DNA of 64,000 nucleotides, from assembly GCF_014637085.1 (NCBI RefSeq), contig NZ_BMEU01000005.1:104709-168708 (forward strand). Reading direction: 5' to 3'. Under the pieces are notes generated by a model. It did not search any database. It was not told where the DNA came from and saw only the letters and a list, made by a program, of their open reading frames with translations. Shown piece by piece: positions 29,812 through 37,677 of the stretch; the stretch's first letter is position 1, and each line of letters opens with the position of its first letter. This stretch comes from Comamonas phosphati. Its GTDB lineage: Bacteria > Pseudomonadota > Gammaproteobacteria > Burkholderiales > Burkholderiaceae_C. The position numbers and the translations under genes are program-made.

Positions 29812-30090
29812 GGCAGTCAGGTCATCAAAACGAATGACTGCTATTTTGAAGAAGCGCGCGGTGCTGCAACAGCCGGGCACACCGCTAGCTGCTATGCCCT
29901 ATATGAATATCTATCGAACCACATATAGCAACAAATACTAGCCAAATAAAACGCATTTAACACATGCTAGAAAAGCAATATTTGCTATGTTTTTAATATC
30001 AAAACCTTTTTTTCATAGCAAAAACACAACGAGAAATTACTGGTAAACCCTAGATTCAGCAGCAACACCCCATCCATTCTTCAGCCATGC
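29812..30090. promoter_or_regulatory. AT-rich control region upstream of the pmd array
   Basis: This stretch is much richer in A and T than the flanking genes and holds no open frame of note. It contains several perfect inverted repeats: CTATATG/CATATAG (29899-29905, 29922-29928), AGCAA-TAT-TTGCT (29974-29986) and TTTGCTATG/CATAGCAAA (29981-29989, 30014-30022). It is the natural site for the pmd promoter and its regulator, which is not obvious next door. Confidence 0.5.
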
Positions 30091-30096
30091 AACGAA

Positions 30097-30125
30097 AACG
30101 CCCCGCCACATAGTGGCAGGGCGTT
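30097..30125 (-). terminator. Terminator after the Gly/Arg/His-rich exported protein gene
   Basis: AACGCCC-C-GCCAC / GTGGC-A-GGGCGTT with an ATA loop and one internal mismatch, followed on the minus strand by TTTTC. It lies 47 bases beyond the stop at 30172. Confidence 0.6.
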
Positions 30126-30171
30126 GCCCGGCAGCGCAGCAAGCGCCATGCGCCACTGCGCCCCCCGTGAA

Positions 30172-30705
30172 TCAGTCGCGATGGCGGCCATGGCCTGCGC
30201 CACGTCCCCCTCCTTGATCCTCTCCTTGACGCCCGCCCTGGCCTCCTCCATGCCCACGCCCGTCGCCGCGATCATGGCGATCCCAGTCGCCGCGGCCATG
30301 CCCGCGGCCTTCATCGAAATGCGGCCCCGGTCGATCCCAGCCGGGGCGCGGCCCTTGGCCCTGGCCGCCCCTGTTCCAGTGCGGCGGCGGGTTGCGCAGA
30401 AAATAAACCGACTGGCCGCAGGCGTTGTAGCGCCCGCAATAGCGGCGCCAGTGGCGCGAGTGCTCGGGAGGCACCCACATATAGACGGGCTGCTGGGGCA
30501 CCATCACGGCCGCAGGGGCAATCAGCATGGGCTGCTGGTACAGCAGCGGCGGCGGCGCATTGCCTATGTCCACGCGCCCATAGACGCCTGGAGCCAGTTG
30601 CCCGGAAACCGAGCCGCTGACATAGGCCTGGGCCTGTGCCAGGCCGGCGGCGCACGCCAGAGCGACGGCCGCCGCAGCGCGAAGCGAAGAATGCAATGAA
30701 GTCAT
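30172..30705 (-). CDS. Exported protein with conserved core and Gly/Arg/Asp/His-rich tail
   Basis: Unknown function. The 177-residue product has a clear signal peptide (AAAAVALACAAGLAQAQA, to about residue 26). A middle region contains QQPVYMWVPPEHSRHW and YCGRYNACGQSVYFL (roughly 70-105), a motif seen in many small betaproteobacterial envelope proteins. A strongly biased tail of Gly, Arg, Asp and His makes up the last 60 or so residues. Two Cys at the YC...AC positions may form a disulfide. The tail could bind metal or nucleic acid, but this is only a composition-based guess. It is a single-gene unit with its own terminator. Confidence 0.7.
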   Translation of the reverse strand: MTSLHSSLRAAAAVALACAAGLAQAQAYVSGSVSGQLAPGVYGRVDIGNAPPPLLYQQPMLIAPAAVMVPQQPVYMWVPPEHSRHWRRYCGRYNACGQSVYFLRNPPPHWNRGGQGQGPRPGWDRPGPHFDEGRGHGRGDWDRHDRGDGRGHGGGQGGRQGEDQGGGRGAGHGRHRD

Positions 30706-30814
30706 GTGAAAGTGGGTAGGAGTTGGGCTTTCCCGTTTCTACCAAAAAGCGGGCCTTGGCAAGCGCAACATCGCACGCAGTTTGTAATACCTCTTGACTT
30801 TCCAGGAGCACGCC

Positions 30815-31285
30815 CTAACCGCGCGCCGCACTGCTTCGCGCATGTTCGATCAGACGATCGAGAATCTTGTCCAATTGACGGCCCTCGGCGGCCGTCAGAC
30901 AGGCCGTGATTTCGGCGTTGCGCCGATGGATCACCGCCATGAGCCGCTCCCAGACCGGCCGGCCAGCCTCGGACAGGCGCAACACCACGCCGCGCCCGTC
31001 CGTATCCGAATCCTGCTTCAGCACCAGGCCCTGATCCACCAGCGTCTGAGCCGAGCGACTGGCCTGCCCCTTGTTGAGGTTGGCTCGCTGCGCAAGATCG
31101 TTGACCGAAAGAGGCTCGAATGTGCCGATGGCTGCCAGGCAGCGCCCCTCGCTGATGGGTATGCCCACCTCCGTCTCGTAGGCGAACTGGGTCGTGCGAT
31201 CAGTCACTTTGGAGAGCAGATGTAGACGGTGGGTGATCGTGCGATCCAGTGTGCACGCAGGATGCTCGGAACTCATTGCAGACAT
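30815..31285 (-). CDS. MarR-family transcriptional regulator of the homogentisate locus
   Basis: Winged-helix regulator of about 156 residues. The MarR core is recognisable in LSVNDLAQRANLNKGQASRSAQTLVDQGLV (recognition helix) and DTDGRGVVLRLSEAGRPVWE (wing). It is divergent from the FAD-monooxygenase/hmgA/fahA operon. A GTTGC-N4-GCAAC palindrome lies 34 bases upstream of its start and another precedes the operon, so autoregulation and repression of the operon are likely. The start could also be at 31276. Homogentisate regulators in pseudomonads are IclR-type, so this is a different solution. Confidence 0.8.
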   Translation of the reverse strand: MSAMSSEHPACTLDRTITHRLHLLSKVTDRTTQFAYETEVGIPISEGRCLAAIGTFEPLSVNDLAQRANLNKGQASRSAQTLVDQGLVLKQDSDTDGRGVVLRLSEAGRPVWERLMAVIHRRNAEITACLTAAEGRQLDKILDRLIEHARSSAARG

Positions 31286-31318
31286 GCTTTGAAAATTTGT
31301 GTGATCCAACCGCGACAT

Positions 31319-31334
31319 GGTTGCGCAAGCAACC
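31319..31334. promoter_or_regulatory. MarR operator candidate 1 (GGTTGCGCAAGCAACC)
   Basis: Inverted repeat GGTTGC-GCAA-GCAACC just upstream of the MarR gene. Its core GTTGC-N4-GCAAC recurs at 31408 and 36378. Confidence 0.6.
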
Positions 31335-31407
31335 GAATCTGTCACTAGCAAGTGACGGTCATCTAGGGTTTGCGCTAGGTGATTTCAGCAATCCCGAAGG
31401 CAAAATA

Positions 31408-31421
31408 GTTGCGGACGCAAC
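31408..31421. promoter_or_regulatory. MarR operator candidate 2 (GTTGCGGACGCAAC)
   Basis: Perfect inverted repeat GTTGCG-GA-CGCAAC about 135 bases before the chosen start of the monooxygenase gene and 7 bases before an alternative ATG at 31428. Confidence 0.6.
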
Positions 31422-31556
31422 CAAATAATGGAAACCCATATGGCTGGCTTGACGTCCCACGGCCGTCAATTTGCTCGCACCACGAGGCCATCTTGTCGTC
31501 GCATTCCTGCCCGCCCAGGCTTGCCTGGATTGGCCCATGTCGGAGTTGTTTCATCC

Positions 31557-33275
31557 ATGTCGATTGAATTCGCATCCTATCCGTTCACCGCTGCCGTCCA
31601 TGGCCCCAGCCACCCTCCTCTGGTCGATGGCCAGGATCCGCGACGCCACCGCGTGGTGGTGGTCGGCGGTGGTCCGGTGGGTTACACCACGGCTTTGGGT
31701 CTGGCTCGCTTCGGCGTGCCCGTGCTACTGCTGGAGGCGGACGACGGCGTGTGCTTTGGCAGCCGTGCCATCTGCATCTCGCGCCGCAGCCTCGAAATCA
31801 TCGGCCGTGTTGGCTCGGAGCAGCAATTCCTGACCCATGGTCTGGCCTGGACCGGCGGACGCAGCTTCTATCGCGACCAGGAGGTCCTGCACTTTCAGAT
31901 GCCTCAGGATGCACTGCAAAAGCGCCCGCCCATGGTCAACCTGGCGCAGTACAGCATCGAGCAATACCTGCTTGACGAAGTTCAGCAGCGCAGCGACCTG
32001 ATCGAGGTACGCTGGCAGTCGCGCGTGTGCGGCATCACCCAGGACGCCCGCGGCGCCACGCTGCAAGTGCAGACCCCCGGCCTGGAATACACGTTGCAGG
32101 CCGACTGGGTGGTGGCCGCCGACGGCGGACGCAGCTTTCTGCGTGAAGCCCTGGGCCTGAAGTTGCAGGGCACCAGCTACGAAGGGCGCTATGTCATCGT
32201 GGACATCCTGCTGGACAGCGCGCGCGCCACCGAACGCCTGGCCTATTTCGATCCTCCATGCAATCCTGGCTCGACGGTGCTGGTGCACAAGCAGCCCAAC
32301 AACGTGTGGCGCATCGACTATCAGCTGCGCGATGGCGAAGATCCGGACCAGGCCATCTTGCCCGAGCAGGTCATGCCGCGCGTGCAAAGCCTGTTGGACA
32401 TGATGGGAGAGACGGGCTCATGGAAGCCCATCTGGAGCGGCATCTACAAGGCCAATGCGCTGACGCTACCCGACTACCGCTGCGGGCGCACCTTCTTTGC
32501 CGGCGATGCGGCCCACCTGGTGCCGATTTTCGGCGTGCGGGGCGCCAACTCGGGGATTGACGATGCCGACAATCTGGCCTGGAAACTGGCCCATGTCGCG
32601 CGCGGCTGGGCCTCCGAAGCCCTGCTGGACAGCTATTCCCAGGAGCGTGTGGCAGCGACCCACGAAAACCTGCGCTATGGCACCAAGAGCACCGAATTCA
32701 TGGCCCCGCCTTCATTCGCTTTCGATTGGATGCGCACCGCCGTGCTGGGCCTGGCGCAGCGCCACCCCCAACTCAGTTCGCTGATCAATCCGCGCCAGAC
32801 CTCAGCCATCGCTTATAAAGAATCCGCCTTGAATGCGCCGGCCCTGGGCCCGGCCTTCCACACGGGTCCGGCGGCCGGCACCGTACTCCCCGAATGCCCG
32901 ATTCTGCGGCACCTGGATGGGCAAGCCCGTGCAGGCCATATGACCGACCTGCTCCAGGACGCGGGCTGGGTGCTGCTGGCCTTTGTGGCCGAGGGTCCCG
33001 TGCCGACTGCGCTGCAGGCGGCAGCAGCGCGGCTGCATGCGCAAAGGAAAGTACCCGTGCATGCCTATGCCCTGGCGCTGCAGGAGAATGCCTCCGGCTC
33101 CGACGCCCATGACCGCAGCGGCCAGCTCGCCGCCCTGTACGGCGCAACGCCCGGTACGGTCTACGCGGTGCGTCCCGACGGTCATGTGCTTGGACGCTGG
33201 CAAGGCTTGACCGACGACGCCACCGCGGCAGCCGTCATCCACAGCCTGGAGGCGGCTCTAGGCGCTGCGTCCTGA
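31557..33275 (+). CDS. FAD-dependent aromatic hydroxylase (class A, PheA/MhpA-like) of the homogentisate operon
   Basis: Flavoprotein monooxygenase of 572 residues: FAD motif GGGPVG at 37-42, NADPH/FAD DG motif VVAADGGRSFLRE, second FAD motif RTFFAGDAAHLVPIFGVRGANSG, and a C-terminal thioredoxin-like domain without CxxC, typical of phenol-hydroxylase-type enzymes. It is the first gene ahead of a DUF2783 gene, hmgA and fahA, so the product probably makes homogentisate or a homologue, for example by hydroxylating 3-hydroxyphenylacetate. The substrate is inferred. ATG 31557 has GGAG 11 bases upstream; ATG 31428 would add 43 residues that do not resemble the family. Confidence 0.75.
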   Translation: MSIEFASYPFTAAVHGPSHPPLVDGQDPRRHRVVVVGGGPVGYTTALGLARFGVPVLLLEADDGVCFGSRAICISRRSLEIIGRVGSEQQFLTHGLAWTGGRSFYRDQEVLHFQMPQDALQKRPPMVNLAQYSIEQYLLDEVQQRSDLIEVRWQSRVCGITQDARGATLQVQTPGLEYTLQADWVVAADGGRSFLREALGLKLQGTSYEGRYVIVDILLDSARATERLAYFDPPCNPGSTVLVHKQPNNVWRIDYQLRDGEDPDQAILPEQVMPRVQSLLDMMGETGSWKPIWSGIYKANALTLPDYRCGRTFFAGDAAHLVPIFGVRGANSGIDDADNLAWKLAHVARGWASEALLDSYSQERVAATHENLRYGTKSTEFMAPPSFAFDWMRTAVLGLAQRHPQLSSLINPRQTSAIAYKESALNAPALGPAFHTGPAAGTVLPECPILRHLDGQARAGHMTDLLQDAGWVLLAFVAEGPVPTALQAAAARLHAQRKVPVHAYALALQENASGSDAHDRSGQLAALYGATPGTVYAVRPDGHVLGRWQGLTDDATAAAVIHSLEAALGAAS

Positions 33276-33300
33276 ATTGCCTTATTTCGAAGGAATCGTC

Positions 33301-33540
33301 ATGTCCTCCCCAGTCTCATCCGTGTCCACTTTGTCCGCCGACGATCTCGACGTCGTGTATTCCGATTTCTGCCATACCATGACCCGGATCGGCGAGGCCC
33401 AGGCACCGCTTTTCATGGCGCGCTTCGCCTTGCTCGCCATGGTCGCCCTGGGCGACCGGGCAGCACTGCAGCGCATGGTGCAGCAAGCCGCGGCCGACCT
33501 GCCCGCAACACGTTCTGAATCCATCCACCGGGATCACTGA
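33301..33540 (+). CDS. DUF2783 small protein
   Basis: A 79-residue helical protein with the DUF2783 pattern ([33 protein letters not shown]). The family is repeatedly found beside FAD monooxygenases, and here it sits 25 bases after one and 19 bases before hmgA. It is probably an accessory or stabilising factor for the hydroxylase; no catalytic motif is seen. AAGGAA precedes the chosen ATG. Confidence 0.75.
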   Translation: MSSPVSSVSTLSADDLDVVYSDFCHTMTRIGEAQAPLFMARFALLAMVALGDRAALQRMVQQAAADLPATRSESIHRDH

Positions 33541-33559
33541 ACGCCTTGGAACTCCCTGT

Positions 33560-34879
33560 ATGACCTTGCACGCTTCGTCCTCCGCTCGTCGCTACATGAC
33601 GGGCTTTGCCAACGAGTTCGCCACAGAGGCTGTGGCGGGAGCGCTCCCCATCGGGCGCAACTCACCCCAGGTGGCGCCTCTTGGCCTGTATGCGGAACAG
33701 CTTTCGGGCACGGCCTTCACTGCGCCGCGCCATAGCAATCGCCGCTCCTGGCTGTACCGCATTCGTCCCGCGGCCATGCATGAGCCGTTTGCAGCCATTC
33801 AGATCCCGCGCTGGCTCAGCCATTGCACAGGCTGCTTCGACGAAGTGCCCACGCCGCCCAACCAGCTGCGCTGGAATCCGCTGCCCGAGCCGGCCCCAGG
33901 CACGGATTTCCTGGACGGCATGATCAGCATGGCCGGCAACGCAGCCTGCGGAATTCACCTGTATGCCGCCAACCGGGACATGGACTCGCGCTTTTTCTAC
34001 AACGCCGACGGAGAACTGCTGCTCGTTCCTCAACAGGGGCGCCTGGAGATCGCCACCGAACTGGGGGTGCTTGCCGTGGAGCCGCAAGAAATCGCCGTGA
34101 TTCCGCGCGGCGTGCGTTTTCAGGTGCGCCTGCCGGACAAGGACCAAGGTACAGCGCGCGGCTATGTCTGCGAGAACTACGGTGAACTGTTCAAGCTGCC
34201 CGACCTCGGCGTGATCGGCTCCAATGGGCTGGCCAACCCGCGCGACTTCCAAACGCCAGAGGCGGCCTACGAGGACCGGGAGGGCGACTTCGAGCTGGTG
34301 GCCAAGCTGCGCGGGCATTTCTGGTCGGCGCGCATGAATCACTCACCGCTGGACGTGGTGGCCTGGCATGGCAATTACGCGCCCTACAAATACGACCTGC
34401 GCCGCTTCAACACCATAGGCTCCATCAGCTACGACCACCCCGATCCGTCCATTTTCCTGGTCCTGCAGTCGCCCAGCGCATTGCCGGGCGTGGACCATAT
34501 CGACTTCGTGATCTTCCCGCCACGGGTGCTGGCCATGCAGGACACCTTCCGCCCGCCCTGGTTCCACCGCAACATCGCCAGCGAATTCATGGGCCTCATC
34601 CACGGGGCTTACGACGCCAAGGCCGAAGGGTTTGTGCCCGGAGGAGCCTCGTTGCACAACTGCATGAGCGGCCATGGCCCCGATGCCGAGACCTTTGCCA
34701 AGGCCAGTGCCGCCGACACGACCCAGGCGCACTACATCACCGACACCATGGCCTTCATGTTCGAGACACCGGCCGTGATCCAGCCAACACGCTTCGCTCT
34801 GGAAAGTGCCCAGTTGCAGCATGAGTACTACCGTTGCTGGCAAGGCCTGCAAAAGCACTTCACTCCACCTGAAGCCTGA
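33560..34879 (+). CDS. hmgA: Homogentisate 1,2-dioxygenase
   Basis: Cupin-fold Fe(II) dioxygenase opening homogentisate to maleylacetoacetate. The 439-residue length is standard. Conserved stretches: [13 protein letters not shown] near the start; [45 protein letters not shown] with an active-site His; and [23 protein letters not shown] with His and Glu ligands. It is followed by fahA. A maleylacetoacetate isomerase gene is not in the cluster and must lie elsewhere or be dispensable. Confidence 0.95.
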   Translation: MTLHASSSARRYMTGFANEFATEAVAGALPIGRNSPQVAPLGLYAEQLSGTAFTAPRHSNRRSWLYRIRPAAMHEPFAAIQIPRWLSHCTGCFDEVPTPPNQLRWNPLPEPAPGTDFLDGMISMAGNAACGIHLYAANRDMDSRFFYNADGELLLVPQQGRLEIATELGVLAVEPQEIAVIPRGVRFQVRLPDKDQGTARGYVCENYGELFKLPDLGVIGSNGLANPRDFQTPEAAYEDREGDFELVAKLRGHFWSARMNHSPLDVVAWHGNYAPYKYDLRRFNTIGSISYDHPDPSIFLVLQSPSALPGVDHIDFVIFPPRVLAMQDTFRPPWFHRNIASEFMGLIHGAYDAKAEGFVPGGASLHNCMSGHGPDAETFAKASAADTTQAHYITDTMAFMFETPAVIQPTRFALESAQLQHEYYRCWQGLQKHFTPPEA

Positions 34880-34941
34880 TCCTCCGGACCGCACAGGACC
34901 GGCTCTTGTTCATCACCCATCCCTGCCTCTTGGAGTCCTTT

Positions 34942-36273
34942 ATGTCCCTTCTGAACTCGACCCATGATCCCTTGCTGCGCAGCTGGGTCGCCAGCGCCAA
35001 TTCGGCGGGGTGCGACTTCCCGCTGCAAAACCTGCCTTTCGCCAGTTTCCGCCGCCAAGGCAGCAACGAGGCCTTTCGCGGTGGCGTGGCCATCGGCGAC
35101 CAGATCCTGGACCTGGCAGCCCTGGCGGCCAGCGGCACGCTGACGGGAGCCGCCCAGGCGGCGGCCCAGGCTGGCGCCCAACCCCGGCTCAATGCCCTCA
35201 TGGCCATGGGACCGGCCGCTTGGTCGGCTCTGCGCCTGGCCCTGTCCGAAGGCCTGCGCGAAGGGCCTGCGGCGCAGCGCGGCTGGCAAACCTTGCTCGT
35301 GGCCCAGGATCTGGCCGAATACGGCCTGCCGGCCCAGATCGGCGACTACACGGATTTCTACACATCGGTCTACCACGCCACCAATATCGGCGCCCTCTTT
35401 CGTCCCGACAATCCTCTGCTGCCCAACTACAAATGGGTGCCTATCGGATATCACGGCCGCGCCTCCAGCATTGTTCCCTCGGGGCAGGCCTTCCACCGCC
35501 CGATAGGCCAGACCAAGACCCCAGATGTCGAAGTACCCCGTGTCGGTCCCAGCCAGCGCCTGGATATCGAGCTGGAGCTGGGCATCTTCGTCGGCCCGGG
35601 CAACGCCCTGGGCGAATCCGTTCCGATGGCTGAGGCCGAGGATCACGTATTCGGCATCTGCTTGCTCAACGACTGGTCGGCACGAGATCTCCAGGCCTGG
35701 GAGTACCAGCCCCTGGGGCCGTTCCTGGCCAAGAACTTCGCCACCAGCCTCTCACCCTGGGTCGTCACCATGGAGGCCCTGGCCCCGTTTCGCGTGCCCT
35801 TCCAGCGCCCGGCAGGCGATCCTCAACCCCAGCCCTATCTGGACTCGGAGCACAACCGGGCGGCCGGCGCCTTCGACATTCAGCTGGCCGTGGATCTGCA
35901 GACCGCCGCCATGCGTGATGCCAGCCAGTCACACGCACCCATTGTGCAAACCAGTTACCGCCACGCCTATTGGACCGTGGCCCAGATGGTCGCCCATCAC
36001 ACGGTGGGCGGCTGCAATCTGCAGCCCGGAGATCTGCTGGGCAGCGGCACCCTGTCCGGCCCCACGCTGGACCAGGCCGCGGCGCTGATCGAACTCACGC
36101 GCGGCGGCCAGCACCCTCTGGCTTTGCCCAACGGTGAAACCCGTACCTGGCTGCAGGACGGCGACAGCGTGGTACTGCGCGGCTGGTGCGAGAAAGCCGG
36201 TGCAGCACGCATCGGCTTTGGCCGCTGCGAAGGCAGCATCCTGCCGGCAAAAATACCTTCACAAGCGATGTAG
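34942..36273 (+). CDS. fahA: Fumarylacetoacetase
   Basis: Hydrolyses fumarylacetoacetate to fumarate and acetoacetate, the last step of homogentisate degradation. The 443 residues hold the SH3-like N-domain (NLPFASFRRQG) and the FAH catalytic fold: DYTDFYTSVYHATNIG, PIGYHGRASSIV, LDIELELGIFVGPGN (metal Glu), LLNDWSARDLQAWEY (Asp) and CNLQPGDLLGSGTLSGP. ATG 34942 has GGAG six bases upstream. It is the last gene of the operon before a strong terminator. Confidence 0.95.
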   Translation: MSLLNSTHDPLLRSWVASANSAGCDFPLQNLPFASFRRQGSNEAFRGGVAIGDQILDLAALAASGTLTGAAQAAAQAGAQPRLNALMAMGPAAWSALRLALSEGLREGPAAQRGWQTLLVAQDLAEYGLPAQIGDYTDFYTSVYHATNIGALFRPDNPLLPNYKWVPIGYHGRASSIVPSGQAFHRPIGQTKTPDVEVPRVGPSQRLDIELELGIFVGPGNALGESVPMAEAEDHVFGICLLNDWSARDLQAWEYQPLGPFLAKNFATSLSPWVVTMEALAPFRVPFQRPAGDPQPQPYLDSEHNRAAGAFDIQLAVDLQTAAMRDASQSHAPIVQTSYRHAYWTVAQMVAHHTVGGCNLQPGDLLGSGTLSGPTLDQAAALIELTRGGQHPLALPNGETRTWLQDGDSVVLRGWCEKAGAARIGFGRCEGSILPAKIPSQAM

Positions 36274-36312
36274 GGGCTCCGGCCCGCTCGCCTTGAGCCA
36301 AGCTCCTTGAAC

Positions 36313-36342
36313 GCGCCCGGCCCTTTGGCCGGGCGCTTTTTT
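36313..36342 (+). terminator. Rho-independent terminator after fahA
   Basis: GCGCCCGGCC-CTTT-GGCCGGGCGC followed by T6: a strong intrinsic terminator closing the homogentisate operon. Confidence 0.9.
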
Positions 36343-36377
36343 CTGCCCGATACATAGTGGGGATGGGTAAGCACCTA

Positions 36378-36391
36378 GTTGCGCGCGCAAC
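36378..36391. promoter_or_regulatory. MarR operator candidate 3 (GTTGCGCGCGCAAC) upstream of Bug3
   Basis: Perfect palindrome of the same GTTGC-N4-GCAAC type as the two sites at the MarR gene. It lies after the fahA terminator and 97 bases before Bug3, so it should control that gene separately. Confidence 0.6.
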
Positions 36392-36395
36392 AAGT

Positions 36396-36409
36396 TTGAT
36401 CACAATCAA
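36396..36409. promoter_or_regulatory. Perfect FNR/ANR-type box upstream of Bug3
   Basis: TTGAT-CACA-ATCAA matches the FNR consensus at all ten positions and starts four bases after the MarR-type palindrome. Its proximity to that site suggests joint oxygen and substrate control of Bug3. A chance match is possible. Confidence 0.5.
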
Positions 36410-36487
36410 GGCCTGCCCGGCCTGGGTTCATCCATTACCAGGCGCCGTATCCATATCAGGCCACAGAGCCAACCCACGGAGACTCCC

Positions 36488-37471
36488 ATGTCCACACCTT
36501 TCCTGCCGCGTCGCCGCCTTCTTGCGGCTTTTTTGCTGGCGCCCGCCGCCCCCCTCGCAGCGCTGGCTGCAGGCTTTCCCGAGCGGCCCGTGGAATGGGT
36601 CGTTCCCTATGCGGCGGGTGGCGGCACCGATGTGGTGGCGCGGGTATTGGCAGAGCCCATGGGCAAGGCCCTGGGCCAGGCCATCGTCGTCACCAACAAA
36701 CCGGGTGCGGCCACCAACATCGGCGCAGATGCCGTGGCACGCGCCAAGCCCGATGGCTACACCATGCTGACCGGTGATACCGGCACGCTGGCCGCCAACC
36801 AATACCTGTATGCCAAGCTGACCTACAACGCAGAGAAGGACTTTGCTCCGGTGGGCCTGCTGGTGCGCTTTCCCATGCTGCTGGTCGTCAACAGCCAGCT
36901 GCCCATCAAGAGCTACGCGGAATTCCAGGCCTGGGTCAAGGCGCAGCCCAGCGGTGCCGTCTATGGCACGCCCGGCGCCGGCAGCCCGCATCATCTGGCC
37001 GCAGAGCTGCTGCGCGTGCGCAGTGGGCTGAACTTCATCCATGCGCCCTACCGCGGCGCGGCGCCCGCCGTACAGGACGTGGTGGCCGGTCAGATTCCCT
37101 TCATGTTCGTGGACACCGCGTCGGGCCTGCAGCATGTGCAAGGCGGCAAGATCCGGGCCATTGGCGTGGCCAGCCCCAAGCGCCTGAGCATGCTCAAGGA
37201 TGTCGCCACCCTGGACGAGCAAGGTCTCAAGGGCTTTGAAGCCTATGCCTGGCAAGGCGTGGTCGTCCCCGCGGCCACCCCCAAGGATCGCGTCGATATC
37301 CTGGCCAAGGCCTTGCACAGCGCCTTGACGGCCCCCGAGGCCAAAGCCCGCCTCGAAGGCATGGGCCTGGAAATCACGCCCAGCTCCCCGGAAGCCATGA
37401 GCGCCTATGCCCACGCCGAACGCGCCAAATGGAGCCAGGTGATCAAGGCCAGCAACATCAAACTGGATTGA
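36488..37471 (+). CDS. Bug-family tripartite tricarboxylate receptor 3
   Basis: Periplasmic receptor of 327 residues with a twin-Arg-like n-region (LPRRRLLAAFLLAPAAPLAAL) and a cleavage site near ALAA. Core markers are RPVEWVVPYAAGGGTDVVAR, TNKPGAATNIGADAVA and HAPYRGAAPAVQDVVAGQIP. A GTTGC-N4-GCAAC operator and an FNR-type box lie upstream, tying it to the homogentisate MarR regulator. It probably binds a substrate of that pathway, but no TctA/TctB gene accompanies it. The 206 bases downstream hold only an imperfect hairpin (ATGGAT/ATCCAT, 37500-37516) before the convergent gene. Confidence 0.83.
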   Translation: MSTPFLPRRRLLAAFLLAPAAPLAALAAGFPERPVEWVVPYAAGGGTDVVARVLAEPMGKALGQAIVVTNKPGAATNIGADAVARAKPDGYTMLTGDTGTLAANQYLYAKLTYNAEKDFAPVGLLVRFPMLLVVNSQLPIKSYAEFQAWVKAQPSGAVYGTPGAGSPHHLAAELLRVRSGLNFIHAPYRGAAPAVQDVVAGQIPFMFVDTASGLQHVQGGKIRAIGVASPKRLSMLKDVATLDEQGLKGFEAYAWQGVVVPAATPKDRVDILAKALHSALTAPEAKARLEGMGLEITPSSPEAMSAYAHAERAKWSQVIKASNIKLD

Positions 37472-37677
37472 CAGCCCTCCTCCGTCACCCCCTTCTCCAA
37501 TGGATGACATATCCATGGAGAGGGTGGCCAGGTCTTGTTTGCCGCCATGCGAGACGCCCAAACACGCCGTCACATTGGGCACTGAGTAGCCGCGAACGAC
37601 AACCTGCTTCAGTGCTTGTCTACCGGACCAACGGCAGTCCACCCTGATTCAGCATCAAAAGTGGCTGCAGTCCCTAT

